Position numbers and translations under genes: made by a program. This document shows, piece after piece, positions 50,012 through 58,987 of a stretch of DNA of 64,000 nucleotides. Source of the stretch: G965205725 sp965205725. Its GTDB lineage: Bacteria > Pseudomonadota > Gammaproteobacteria > Pseudomonadales > Halieaceae. How positions within the stretch are numbered: position 1 is the stretch's first letter; every line of letters starts with the position of its first letter. The stretch covers positions 3,100,001 to 3,164,000 of the forward strand of contig OZ242189.1 of NCBI GenBank assembly GCA_965205725.1. Reading direction: 5' to 3'. The notes beneath the pieces were generated by a model. That model searched no databases. It saw only the letters and a list, made by a program, of their open reading frames with translations, and was not told the origin of the DNA.

Positions 50012-52966
50012 TTAGAGGCGCTGGCTAAATTTTGCATACCAGTAGCGTCCGGTCAGATTGTGGTTGCGCCCGTCTATATTGTCGTTAAAGGCAGAGGCGG
50101 CAAAAGGCGGGTCTGCGTCGAGTAAATTGTCGACACCCGTGGCGAAACGCAGGCCCTTGAGTACGTTGAACCTATAGCTGAACTGCAAGTCGTGCACAAC
50201 CCAGGAATTGATTTTTCGCTCCCGGTTTGAATTGGGGACCAGTTCATCCATACCGCCAACAAAGTGCAGATCATAGCTGCCGCGCCAACGCTGCCTGGCC
50301 CACTGAACACCGAGATTGCCTTTCCAGCGGGGAATGCCGCCAACTCCCTCGGCTGCGGGGTCGCGAAAACTACCTGCTAAATTAAGCGTGGCCGCAGTGT
50401 CGTCCAGTTGCAGTGTGTATTCGCTGATGTAGGCCGTGTTAATAGCCAGCGAGAGTTGCCCCCAGTCCCGCGCGGGCCGTTTATAGCCCAAGGTCAGGTC
50501 GACACCTTGCACGCGGCGCTCACCAATGTTGAGAAAAGTGGCCTCGATCCGCTGTAGTTCACCGTTGTCGTTGCGCGCCACGCGGTCGGAGAAGCGGCCG
50601 AAAGTGGCGTTCTGATTGACAATGAATTGGGCGCTTGAATCGACAACCTGTGAAGTCTCGATATCGTAAAAGTCAGCACTGGCGCTCAACCCTTCAATCG
50701 CAACCGGTGTCCAGACAAGACCCACTCCATAGCTGCGCGATTTTTCCGGATTCAGAACTGCATTGCCGCCGGAAACAGCAAGAAACTGGTTTCGCGTGGG
50801 GTCCGACTGTGTTGAGCAGCCGGGCAGTGCCGCGGCGCCTTCCTCTGAGGCGCAGGGGTCAGTAAGAAAGGCCCTGGCTGCGCTTTTGCCCTGGAATAAC
50901 TCATTGAGCGTCGGCGCGCGAAACCCCTGGCCGTGGGTGCCGCGCAGCATCCACGAATCACTGAGCTGCCAGCGAATACCATATTTCGGATTGCTGATAT
51001 CGCCGAAGTCACTGTACTTCGAGTAGCGTAGTGCCAGCTCGAAATCCAGTTGCTGACCTTTGTCCGCAGAATGCCACAGGGGCGCAATGCTCTCGAAATA
51101 GGCCTCAAATACATCGCGGCCGCCGTGGGTGGGTTGAAAATTATTGCCGCCTATTGTGTTGCCACTGGTGAGTAGGTCGTCGGGTTTTTTGCTGGTGGAC
51201 TCGTCGCGATATTCCAGGCCCAAAGCAAAATCAACGATGCCATAGGGTAGTGTTACAAGGTTGCGGGCAGCGGTGAAGCTGTAGCTGGACAACTTGGTCT
51301 CACCGGTTACCTTGGTGGTGATTTCCAGATAGTCCAGTTGTTCCTGATTGATGCCGCCCTCAGGCGCAAAAAGATTAATCGGCGTGCAGCCATCAATGGC
51401 CTCGCCCTGGCAGTTTGCAGCAGGGCCTACTCCGCGCTGCAAATGCTCCGCGCTGATTGCCCCTCGATACAGCTCCCTTGCCTTGTTACGACTCCACGAG
51501 TGACTCAGCTCCCAATCCCAGCCGTTGTGTAATCCCTGCAATTCCATAGCGAGTCGCTCTACCTCTGAGTTGTTGTCCTGTCGTCGTGGCGATAACTCAG
51601 TGAAGGCTCGGCGCAGGTCGGTTACTTCGCTGCCAAAAGGATTATAGATATTGTCTTCCGCGACAGTGATGGCTTGCTGCTCAAAGGCGGTGAACACTTC
51701 TGTCGGTGAAAAATTGGCGCGGGACCGGGTCTCGGTATAGCTCAATTCGATGGCCCCGCTGATACGTTCACTGAAATCGTAACTGGCGTGGGTGTAGATG
51801 AAGTCGCGTTGCGAGGGAACCAGCGAGCTTTTGTATTGAGGGAAGTCGAACAGATCTTCATCACCCGCATTGCGAAACTGACCACTGCTCCCATCCCTGA
51901 TGACAACACGGCCATCAGGCAATGTTACCCGCGCTGTTGGAGTGGCGCTGGAGCGCAGGTCTGCACCGCCGAAGCTGCGGCCATCCGCGCTGCGCGATAT
52001 CTCCCGGTCGCGGGCGTGTATCTCGCCCTGATCAAAGTGTGATGCAGAAACAAAGACAGAGCCGTTTTTGAAGCCAGTGCCGTACTGGAGTGTTGTGGTG
52101 GTGGTGTCTCCGTCTCCTGCCTCAGCGGTGCCGTAAAATTGTTCCAGCAACAAGCCGTAGAAATCCCGTTTCATAATGATGTTGATAACACCGGCAATAG
52201 CGTCGGAGCCATAGATTGCGGAGGCGCCGTTTTTGAAGACCTCAATGCGCTCCACAGCCGCCGGGGCAATGGTATTGAGGTCGATGCTCTCGCCGGCCAA
52301 GCCGTCGTTGGCGACGCGCTTGCCGTTAATTAACACCAGGGTGTTGGAAGCTGGCAGACCTCTTAAGGTCACGGTGGCGGTGCCGTCTCCGCCATCGCTG
52401 ATTGCAGTGCTAACCGAATTACCGGATACCGAGGGTAAGCGGCGCAATATCTCACCTATGGTTTGAGCACCTGTCAGTTCAATATCGGGTGCTGTGATCA
52501 TGTCCACAGGTGCCGAGCCCTGCAAGTGGTTGCGACGGATACGCGAGCCAGTGATCTGGCTGCCATAGACATAGAGTTCTTCAATGCCGGGGACATACAG
52601 AGGATTGCGCAGAATCAACTGTCCCGGCTCAGCGCAACTATGGGTGGCTTCACAGCGGCCATCGTAAACCGCGACAATGCGCTGATCGATCAGCTTCCAG
52701 GCTAGCTCGGTATCTGCCAGCAGCACAGCAAGTGCTTCATCCGCTGTGATTTGTCCGCTGACCGCAACCGCTGGCAGGCCGCGGGTGAGGTGATCCGGGA
52801 AGACAATGGCCAGACCGCTTTGATGGCTGAACTGGATGAGCGTTTGCGACAGATCAAGGTTGTTGAAAATTTGAAAGTTGTAATTGCTTTGGGCATAGCC
52901 AGTCGATGCCCAGCAAAGCGATGCGACAATCCAGTTAACCCATAGTAAAAGCGTGCGGCGTATCAT
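50012..52966 (-). CDS. FecA-like TonB-dependent receptor with N-terminal STN signalling domain
   Basis: A 984-residue outer-membrane receptor. After the signal peptide (LLLWVNWIVASLCWASTGYA) comes a secretin/TonB short N-terminal (STN) domain: LSQTLIQFSHQSGLAIVFPD then LTRGLPAVAVSGQITADEAL. The plug follows (GSRIRRNHLQGSAPVDMITA, AQTIGEILRRLPSVSGNSVS, KNGASAIYGSDAIAGVINII), then a barrel ending RYWYAKFSQRL. The STN domain contacts a FecR-type anti-sigma factor. FecR and an ECF sigma factor are encoded immediately upstream on the same strand, so this is a surface-signalling receptor that induces its own synthesis. Ligand unknown; iron complex or another oligomer. Confidence 0.93.
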   Translation of the reverse strand: MIRRTLLLWVNWIVASLCWASTGYAQSNYNFQIFNNLDLSQTLIQFSHQSGLAIVFPDHLTRGLPAVAVSGQITADEALAVLLADTELAWKLIDQRIVAVYDGRCEATHSCAEPGQLILRNPLYVPGIEELYVYGSQITGSRIRRNHLQGSAPVDMITAPDIELTGAQTIGEILRRLPSVSGNSVSTAISDGGDGTATVTLRGLPASNTLVLINGKRVANDGLAGESIDLNTIAPAAVERIEVFKNGASAIYGSDAIAGVINIIMKRDFYGLLLEQFYGTAEAGDGDTTTTTLQYGTGFKNGSVFVSASHFDQGEIHARDREISRSADGRSFGGADLRSSATPTARVTLPDGRVVIRDGSSGQFRNAGDEDLFDFPQYKSSLVPSQRDFIYTHASYDFSERISGAIELSYTETRSRANFSPTEVFTAFEQQAITVAEDNIYNPFGSEVTDLRRAFTELSPRRQDNNSEVERLAMELQGLHNGWDWELSHSWSRNKARELYRGAISAEHLQRGVGPAANCQGEAIDGCTPINLFAPEGGINQEQLDYLEITTKVTGETKLSSYSFTAARNLVTLPYGIVDFALGLEYRDESTSKKPDDLLTSGNTIGGNNFQPTHGGRDVFEAYFESIAPLWHSADKGQQLDFELALRYSKYSDFGDISNPKYGIRWQLSDSWMLRGTHGQGFRAPTLNELFQGKSAARAFLTDPCASEEGAAALPGCSTQSDPTRNQFLAVSGGNAVLNPEKSRSYGVGLVWTPVAIEGLSASADFYDIETSQVVDSSAQFIVNQNATFGRFSDRVARNDNGELQRIEATFLNIGERRVQGVDLTLGYKRPARDWGQLSLAINTAYISEYTLQLDDTAATLNLAGSFRDPAAEGVGGIPRWKGNLGVQWARQRWRGSYDLHFVGGMDELVPNSNRERKINSWVVHDLQFSYRFNVLKGLRFATGVDNLLDADPPFAASAFNDNIDGRNHNLTGRYWYAKFSQRL

Positions 52967-53011
52967 GACTCCCGACGATGTTAGCGCTGTTCAGTCCACC
53001 AGAACAGTCCC

Positions 53012-53029
53012 AAGTCCGACAGGCTCCTA
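53012..53029 (+). repeat. Dispersed 18-bp repeat, copy 1 (fecR-receptor gap)
   Basis: AAGTCCGACAGGCTCCTA, repeated with one change at 54683-54700. Here it sits next to a small hairpin (CTGTTC 52987-52992 / GAACAG 53002-53007). The two copies bracket the fecR-sigma pair. Confidence 0.7.
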
Positions 53030-53055
53030 ACGGCTAAATCATGGGGGTTTATAAC

Positions 53056-54048
53056 TTACAGGCTGGTTTTGATCAACAGAACGCTATGGTCTTCCAGCTC
53101 CATGGCATGGACGCCGATGCTGTGTTCCAGGGCCGCCAGAATGGTATCCGGTTGATTGAGATTAAATACGCCAGAGACCTTTGTTTGCGCCAGCTCAGGC
53201 TCGGCAATCATAATAGTGCGTTCGTGATAGCGCGAGAGTTCTTTAATAAGCTCGGCCAGGGGCATGGCCTGAGCCACCAGCTTGCCATCCCGCCAGGCTG
53301 TCTCTGCCGCCGCTATTTCCACACTAACTCCCCGCGCCAACCCGGAGGCATTTGTGGATAGGCGCTGATTGGCGTAGAGCACTTCTGTATTGGCAGCGCG
53401 TGTGCCCGGATTGCCTTTTTCAGTGACGCGAACCACACCCTCGGTGACCATAATGTCGCTGCGGTTGTCCTGCATATGGATATTGAATGCCGTGCCGATT
53501 ACCCGAACCTCAGCGTTGCCCAGGTCGACAACAAAGGGGCGCTGGGCATCTTTTTCAACTTCAAAGTAAGCTTCGCCCCGGTTGAGTTCAACCTGGCGAA
53601 GGTTTTCTTCAAAGCTGACACTGATGCGGGTATTGGTATTGAGAGTTACGCTTGAACCGTCGCTCAGTGTAATCAATTGTTGCTCTCCAACCGCCGTTTG
53701 GTAGTAGAGGCCCTTGTTGGCTTGTTGTTGAACAGGGAGCAGTAACACGGCAAATAGCGCGCAGGCGGCCGCTGCCAACGCCAATCCGGTGCGTTGTCTG
53801 GCCCTTGCGGCTATCGGAACTGGCTGTGGCAGCGGCATGTGTTCCAGCACTGCCAGGTCTTCCCACAGCGTCAACAGGGTGTCCATGGCCTGGGAGTGAG
53901 CGGGGTTGGCAGACAGCCAGAGGGCGAAATCCTGGAGATCCTCGTCGCTGCAATCATCGGCGCGCAGACGGGCAACCCAGAAGGCCGCACGCTCATACAT
54001 GCGCTCCTGGAATTGCTCCAGACCTTTATTACGGTTTACCAATGACAC
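53056..54048 (-). CDS. fecR: FecR-family anti-sigma/sigma regulator
   Basis: A 330-residue inner-membrane regulator that relays receptor occupancy to the sigma factor. The N-terminal cytoplasmic part has ERMYERAAFWVARLRADDCS and FALWLSANPAHSQAMDTLLT (DUF4880). One TM helix (TGLALAAAACALFAVLLLPV) follows, then the periplasmic FecR domain (YYQTAVGEQQLITLSDGSSV then TLNTNTRISVSF, RGEAYFEVEKDAQRPFVVDL) and an STN-like C-terminus ending HAMELEDHSVLLIKTSL. Sixty-five bases after the sigma gene and 89 before the receptor gene. Confidence 0.93.
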   Translation of the reverse strand: MSLVNRNKGLEQFQERMYERAAFWVARLRADDCSDEDLQDFALWLSANPAHSQAMDTLLTLWEDLAVLEHMPLPQPVPIAARARQRTGLALAAAACALFAVLLLPVQQQANKGLYYQTAVGEQQLITLSDGSSVTLNTNTRISVSFEENLRQVELNRGEAYFEVEKDAQRPFVVDLGNAEVRVIGTAFNIHMQDNRSDIMVTEGVVRVTEKGNPGTRAANTEVLYANQRLSTNASGLARGVSVEIAAAETAWRDGKLVAQAMPLAELIKELSRYHERTIMIAEPELAQTKVSGVFNLNQPDTILAALEHSIGVHAMELEDHSVLLIKTSL

Positions 54049-54071
54049 AGCCCTCTCCTGTTTCCACTAAT

Positions 54072-54088
54072 ACTAGACGAATTAGCCG
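54072..54088 (-). promoter_or_regulatory. Candidate ECF-type -10 element upstream of fecR
   Basis: On the minus strand CGGCTAATTCGTCTAGT, 24 bases before the fecR start and shared with the leader of the other TonB receptor (49384-49401). Would allow the sigma factor to drive fecR and the receptor separately from its own gene. Confidence 0.4.
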
Positions 54089-54113
54089 CACAATCCCTCA
54101 TTTTAGAGCTTTT

Positions 54114-54668
54114 TCAGTCTGTGTGGCCATCTGCCCCGTTGTCGTAGTAATCCGCAAGGGCGCTGCGGCAGTGCTTCAAGGCCTGCAAAATGTACTTTTC
54201 CACACTTGAGACCGAGACATTGAGCTCCTGGGCGATAGCGGCGTAGGGCATGCCACTGTTGCGATGCAGCAAAAAGGCCTGCTGACATTTGTCGGGCAGC
54301 TCGCCGATTGCGGCATAGATATGCTGCAACTGTTCGCGGGCATCCAGAATCTGTTCGGGAGATGCTCCGCTGGCGTTCACATCGACGATATTTTCTTCAA
54401 GCAACTGATTTTGTTCATTTTTCAAAAATCGATTGTGCAGGGCGCGACGTCGAAGCCGGTCGGTGGCGAGATTTGAAGCAACCTGAAACAGGAAGGCCCT
54501 GGCATTATCCAGCGCCTGCGGTTTGTTCAGGCGGTGTATCCGCAGCAAGGCTTCCTGAGCGACTTCGGCGGCATCGGCCGGATTGTCCAGTTTACGGGCG
54601 AGAAAGCGCTCCAGAGACTGTTGATGCTGCTGGGCCAAGGTGACTAAAAATGTGTCCTTCTCACCCAT
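54114..54668 (-). CDS. ECF RNA polymerase sigma factor, FecI-like
   Basis: A 184-residue sigma-70 family ECF factor. Region 2: FLARKLDNPADAAEVAQEAL and RAFLFQVASNLATDRLRRRA. Region 4: LPDKCQQAFLLHRNSGMPYA then IAQELNVSVSSVEKYILQAL. The SVEKY helix and the context with fecR and an STN receptor make it an iron-starvation (FecI) type factor. First gene of the sigma-fecR-receptor unit, 29 bases after oppF. Confidence 0.93.
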   Translation of the reverse strand: MGEKDTFLVTLAQQHQQSLERFLARKLDNPADAAEVAQEALLRIHRLNKPQALDNARAFLFQVASNLATDRLRRRALHNRFLKNEQNQLLEENIVDVNASGASPEQILDAREQLQHIYAAIGELPDKCQQAFLLHRNSGMPYAAIAQELNVSVSSVEKYILQALKHCRSALADYYDNGADGHTD

Positions 54669-54682
54669 AGGTGGCTCTTGTT

Positions 54683-54700
54683 AAGTCCGGCAGGCTCCTA
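54683..54700 (+). repeat. Dispersed 18-bp repeat, copy 2 (oppF-sigma gap)
   Basis: AAGTCCGGCAGGCTCCTA, 17 of 18 identical to 53012-53029, overlapping the oppF stop codon. Confidence 0.7.
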
Positions 54701-55645
54701 GTACAAATGACAGGCGATCATGCGCTGCTCATCAAAAAATTTGGGTACGGGTGCCTTATCGCGGCACCGTTGCGATACCTCGGGACAGCGGTCGGCGAAG
54801 CGGCAACCCGGACCGGGATTAATCGGTGAGGGAATTTCCCCCTTGGGCGGTTCGTGTGCTCGTGCTCTCTCGTGGCGCGGGTCTGCCTGTGGGTTAGAGG
54901 CAATCAGCATTTTTGTATAGGGGTGCCTGGGTTGAAAATAGATTTCGCTGGCAGGGCCTTCTTCGACAACGGTACCCAGATACATGACGGCCATGCGATC
55001 ACACAGATAGCGAACCATCGACAAGTCGTGGGCGATAAACAGCAGGGTCAAACCCAGACTCTCTTTCAGGTCTTGTAACAAGTTAATAACCTGCGCCTGC
55101 ACTGAGACATCCAGCGCCGAAATAGGCTCGTCACAAATGACAAAGCGAGGTTTGACGATGAGCGCCCGGGCAATGCCGATACGCTGGCGCTGACCACCGG
55201 AGAACTCGTGTGGATAGCGCGACATGTGCTCTGCTTTCAGGCCCACCTGCTGCAACCACTGAGCCACCAGTTTGCGATAGTCGCTGGAGTTGCCGCCATC
55301 CTGTAGCCGCAGGGGCTCTGAAATAATCTCGTGAATGGTCATGCGCGGATTGAGGGAGGTGTAGGGGTCTTGAAAGATCATCTGGATATTGATGGAAAGG
55401 CGCTGAAAATCTTCGCGCGTATAGGCCAGTGGCAGCGCCTGGTCACGAAACAGAATATCGCCGCTGGTGCGGCGTTGCAGCCCCGCCAGGGTTTTTCCCA
55501 GGGTAGATTTGCCGCAGCCGCTTTCGCCGACCAGGCCAAGTATTTGGTTTTCTTCCAGGTTTAGGGATACCCCATCGACAGCGTGTACGGTTTTGCCCTG
55601 GCCAATATTGAAGTGTGTCTTCAGATTTCTGATGGCTAACAACAC
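54698..55645 (-). CDS. oppF: Oligopeptide ABC transporter ATP-binding protein OppF
   Basis: A 315-residue ATPase of a peptide/nickel-type importer. Walker A GLVGESGCGKSTLGKTLAGL, FQDPYTSLNPRMTIHEIISE, signature FSGGQRQRIGIARAL, Walker B FVICDEPISALDVS, and the OppF-type C-terminal extension with CRFADRCPEVSQRC (iron-sulphur-like cysteines seen in Opp/Dpp ATPases). Last gene of oppABCDF, two bases after oppD. Confidence 0.93.
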   Translation of the reverse strand: MLLAIRNLKTHFNIGQGKTVHAVDGVSLNLEENQILGLVGESGCGKSTLGKTLAGLQRRTSGDILFRDQALPLAYTREDFQRLSINIQMIFQDPYTSLNPRMTIHEIISEPLRLQDGGNSSDYRKLVAQWLQQVGLKAEHMSRYPHEFSGGQRQRIGIARALIVKPRFVICDEPISALDVSVQAQVINLLQDLKESLGLTLLFIAHDLSMVRYLCDRMAVMYLGTVVEEGPASEIYFQPRHPYTKMLIASNPQADPRHERARAHEPPKGEIPSPINPGPGCRFADRCPEVSQRCRDKAPVPKFFDEQRMIACHLY

Positions 55646-55647
55646 GA

Positions 55648-56646
55648 TCAGCGATCACCCTGTGCAGCGTGCTCTTTTGCCGACAACCAGCAGCGACTGG
55701 TGTGACCCGCGCTGTTGTTGAAAGCGGGCACGCGCTGGCGGGCGCAAATTTGCATAGCGTGGGGGCAGCGAGGGTGATAGGCACAGCCCGGCGGCGGCGA
55801 AAACAGATCCGGCGGGCTACCGGGAATGGCTTGCAGGCGCTGCGTCGATTGCGCGCTGATGTCTGGCATGGCTTGTTTGAGGCCGGCAGTGTAGGGGTGA
55901 GTCGACTGGTAAAAAATATTGTCCACGCTGCCGTACTCGACTATCTCACCGCCGTACATAACGGCTACGTGATCGGCCATGCGCGCTACAACGCCAAGGT
56001 CGTGGGTGATCAGCACCATAGACATATTGTCCTCCCGCTGAATTTCCCGCATCAGTTCCAATACCTGATCCTGAATCGTCACGTCCAGGGCGGTGGTGGG
56101 TTCATCTGCAATGAGCAGTTTGGGTTTGCAGGCGAGGCTCATTGAGATCATCACGCGCTGCAACATGCCGCCCGAAAACTCGAAGGGATATTGTTTGACT
56201 CGCTGGCTCGCCTCGGCAATACGGGTGCGCTCCAGCAGACGAACAGCTTCCGCCAGCGCCTCTGTGTTGCTCATGCCGCAGTGTACCCGAAGCGTCTCGG
56301 CAATCTGATCGCCAATTTTCATAGTCGGGTTCAGCGAGGTCATGGGGTCCTGGAAAATCATTGCCACATCGGCACCACGCAAGGTATTGAGCTGCCTTTG
56401 ACTGAGGTGTAACAGCTCTTGGCCCAGCAATTTGGCCGAGCCGGAAACGATTCGACCCGGAGGCATTGGAACAAGACCCATAATCGACTGTACTGTCACC
56501 GATTTACCCGAGCCGGACTCCCCCACCACAGCCAGGGTTTGTCCTTCATCTACCGAGTAGGAGACACCCCGCACCGCCTGTACCCGGCCACCATAGGTGG
56601 CAAACTCCACGACTAAATCTTCGACACTGAGCACTGGCTGCGTCAT
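55648..56646 (-). CDS. oppD: Oligopeptide ABC transporter ATP-binding protein OppD
   Basis: A 332-residue ATPase. ATG 56646 (MTQPVLSVEDLVVEF) is chosen since it overlaps the oppC stop by four bases and begins the family homology; the frame extends 52 codons upstream through oppC. Walker A VVGESGSGKSVTVQSIMGLV, FQDPMTSLNPTMKIGDQIAE, signature FSGGMLQRVMISMSLACKPK, Walker B LLIADEPTTALDVT, and C-terminal CAYHPRCPHAMQIC. Paired with OppF. Confidence 0.93.
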   Translation of the reverse strand: MTQPVLSVEDLVVEFATYGGRVQAVRGVSYSVDEGQTLAVVGESGSGKSVTVQSIMGLVPMPPGRIVSGSAKLLGQELLHLSQRQLNTLRGADVAMIFQDPMTSLNPTMKIGDQIAETLRVHCGMSNTEALAEAVRLLERTRIAEASQRVKQYPFEFSGGMLQRVMISMSLACKPKLLIADEPTTALDVTIQDQVLELMREIQREDNMSMVLITHDLGVVARMADHVAVMYGGEIVEYGSVDNIFYQSTHPYTAGLKQAMPDISAQSTQRLQAIPGSPPDLFSPPPGCAYHPRCPHAMQICARQRVPAFNNSAGHTSRCWLSAKEHAAQGDR

Positions 56647-58040
56647 TGTCCACCTCGCAGACGGCTGTCCATGGCATCCCTCAATCCATCGCCCAGCAGA
56701 TTGAATGCCAGTACCGTGATGCTGATGAATAATGCCGGGAAAACCAGCTCGTGGGGGTGTGACAGCATGGTGCGAATTCCGTCGTTGCACATGGAGCCCC
56801 AAGAAGGTGTAGGCGGCACAACACCCATTCCAATAAATGACAGAAAAGCCTCAATGAATATGGCCGTGGGAATAGCAAAAGTCAGAGAAACCAGAAGTGC
56901 GCCCATCAAGTTCGGCAGCATGTGGCGCAGTACCAGATAGGGAGCCGATGCCCCCATCATTCTCGCCGCGGCAATGTAGGCTTCTTCGCGAAGTTGCAGT
57001 ACCTGACCCCTGACCAGTCGTGCGCTGGCCGGCCAGCTCAGCAGCACCAGTGCAACCAGCATTGGCGTGACTCCGCTTTCACCGGGGCCGAGGCCGAAAG
57101 CGATTTTAAACAAAATCATAAACAGCAAAAAAGGCAGCGCGATAACGAAATCGGCAAAGCGCATTAGCAGGTTGTCGGTGCGGCCGCCTGTGTAGCCGGC
57201 CAGGCCGCCGTACATTAGACCGATGGCGACGTAAATTAGCGGTGCCAAAATACCAATGAACAGCGAGGTGCGGGCGCCCCACATAAGGCGCGCCAACATG
57301 TCCCGGCCCAGATAGTCCGTACCCAACGGGTGTCGCTCCAGCCTGACGCTGCTGCCAATGGCAACCGCAGAGCCATCCAGTGCAAGAAGTTGCCGACTGC
57401 TGGCGTCGGCATAGCTGATCGCTTGCAGCACGGCGACTTGCAGCGTGAGGTAGTCACTGTCTGAATGGCCCTCAATAACGGGAACCAGGCTGTAGTAATA
57501 GGTGATGTTCTCCAGACCCAGATAGTCATAGAATGAAAGCTGGTCGCGGGGCAGATAGGCCAGGGGCAGGCCCAGGTCTTTAGCGCCACTGGGATATAAC
57601 TCGTGGCGGTAAACCCGGTAGCCGCTGGCCGCCTCAACCGGATTCCAGGTCAAATTCACACCGTCTGAATTGGGTATGCCGAGGCTGCGTAAATTTGCGG
57701 ATGCCAGCGGCTTTACAGGTGTGTCGGCCTGCAAATAGACTCTCTCGATGTCGGGATTATCGGCTATGACAAGAGCGGGCAGGCCCAGGTTCGGCGGTTG
57801 GGATATTTGTTCAAGGTCCTGAGAGGCGGGATTAACCTGCCAGAGCAGCGGGCCGAGCAGGGTAAAAAGCAGCAGGCAGACAACGATGTAGAGCGACGCT
57901 ATGGCGCGGGCGTTGGCCCGCAGTCTTCGCCAGACATCCTGCCAGTAAGACAGCGACGGGCGGTCAATTACATCCGTGCTTTGAACTCCACGCAGGGGTT
58001 CAAAGTCGTCGGCCAGTGGGTTAAGTACGGGTTGAGTCAT
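56643..58040 (-). CDS. oppC: Oligopeptide ABC transporter permease OppC with large periplasmic insertion
   Basis: A 465-residue permease, about 150 longer than usual OppC. After the cytoplasmic start and TM1 (IASLYIVVCLLLFTLLGPLL) there is an insertion of about 150 residues. It contains a fibronectin-III-like stretch (GVNLTWNPVEAASGYRVYRH ... ITYYYSLVPVIEG). The canonical core then resumes at HPLGTDYLGRDMLARLMWGA. TM helices and the EAA-like loop (EEAYIAAARMMGASAPYLVL) follow, ending in LLGDGLRDAMDSRL. The insertion lies in the first periplasmic loop, facing the binding protein. Overlaps oppB and oppD by four bases each. Confidence 0.9.
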   Translation of the reverse strand: MTQPVLNPLADDFEPLRGVQSTDVIDRPSLSYWQDVWRRLRANARAIASLYIVVCLLLFTLLGPLLWQVNPASQDLEQISQPPNLGLPALVIADNPDIERVYLQADTPVKPLASANLRSLGIPNSDGVNLTWNPVEAASGYRVYRHELYPSGAKDLGLPLAYLPRDQLSFYDYLGLENITYYYSLVPVIEGHSDSDYLTLQVAVLQAISYADASSRQLLALDGSAVAIGSSVRLERHPLGTDYLGRDMLARLMWGARTSLFIGILAPLIYVAIGLMYGGLAGYTGGRTDNLLMRFADFVIALPFLLFMILFKIAFGLGPGESGVTPMLVALVLLSWPASARLVRGQVLQLREEAYIAAARMMGASAPYLVLRHMLPNLMGALLVSLTFAIPTAIFIEAFLSFIGMGVVPPTPSWGSMCNDGIRTMLSHPHELVFPALFISITVLAFNLLGDGLRDAMDSRLRGGQ

Positions 58041-58987
58041 TGAACCGCCTTGCCAACCTGTATGCGCGGGTCGATAAACCCGTAGACAATGTCCACCACA
58101 ATGACCATGAAGACGAGAAAGGCGCCATAAAACACGGTGGTGCCCATGATAACCGTATAGTCCAGTTGCTGCACGGCCTGCACAAAGTAACGGCCAAGGC
58201 CGGGAATGGCGAACACCAGTTCGACAACAAAACCACCGGTTGTGATCGCAGCAATTGAAGGCCCCAGTACTGTGACCACCGGCAGAATGGCGTTGCGCAA
58301 CTGGTGTTTGAAGAAGATGCGTTGCGGTGTCAGTCCTTTGGCTCTCGCGGTTCGGATGTAGTCCAGGTCGGCGACTTCAAGCATGGAGGAACGCATGAGG
58401 CGGGTGAGGTAAGCCATGGTGCTCAAGCCCAATACCAGAGCGGGAACAATCATATGGGAAAAGGAGCCCCAGCCTGCGACTGGCAGTACAGAGAAACCAA
58501 GCAGATTGTTGAGTTGCAAGATGGCCAACTGACCCAGGGCCGCAAATACAAAACTGGGCACAGACACACAGACGATGACCAGCAGCATTATCACCGTGTC
58601 GGGTAGCTGGTTTCTGTAGAGCGCTGTTATGGCCCCCCAGGTGATACCGCCGATGGCCGCAAATAACAGCGCCAGTACACCCAGGGTCGCCGAGACCGGG
58701 AAGTGCTCCGCGATAATGTCGTTTACTCGGCGGTTTTGCTGGGTAAAGGAAATGCCGAAGTCCCCCTGCACCATGTTGCCCAGGTAAATAACGTATTGCT
58801 GCGCCAGCGGTTTATCGAGGCCGTAGGCTTTTTCAAGATTGGCTCTGACTTCAGCCGTAACCGCTTTGTCATTCATCAAGGGGTCGCCGGGCACCGCGTG
58901 CATGCCTAAAAAGGTGGCAGTGGCGATAAACCAGATGGTGATCACCCCGGACAATAAACGCCTGGCAGCATAGCTCCACATACTCAA
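58037..58987 (-). CDS. oppB: Oligopeptide ABC transporter permease OppB
   Basis: A 316-residue permease with about six TM helices. RRLLSGVITIWFIATATFLG at the N-terminus; GDFGISFTQQNRRVNDII; the EAA loop LDYIRTARAKGLTPQRIFFK; and C-terminal GFVVELVFAIPGLGRYFVQA. Standard size. Overlaps oppA and oppC by four bases, so the whole transporter is tightly coupled. Confidence 0.94.
   Translation of the reverse strand: MSMWSYAARRLLSGVITIWFIATATFLGMHAVPGDPLMNDKAVTAEVRANLEKAYGLDKPLAQQYVIYLGNMVQGDFGISFTQQNRRVNDIIAEHFPVSATLGVLALLFAAIGGITWGAITALYRNQLPDTVIMLLVIVCVSVPSFVFAALGQLAILQLNNLLGFSVLPVAGWGSFSHMIVPALVLGLSTMAYLTRLMRSSMLEVADLDYIRTARAKGLTPQRIFFKHQLRNAILPVVTVLGPSIAAITTGGFVVELVFAIPGLGRYFVQAVQQLDYTVIMGTTVFYGAFLVFMVIVVDIVYGFIDPRIQVGKAVQ

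Noticed and set aside
56647..56802. N-terminal extension of OppD
   Set aside because: It would overlap oppC by 160 bases; the ATP-binding homology and a four-base overlap point to ATG 56646.
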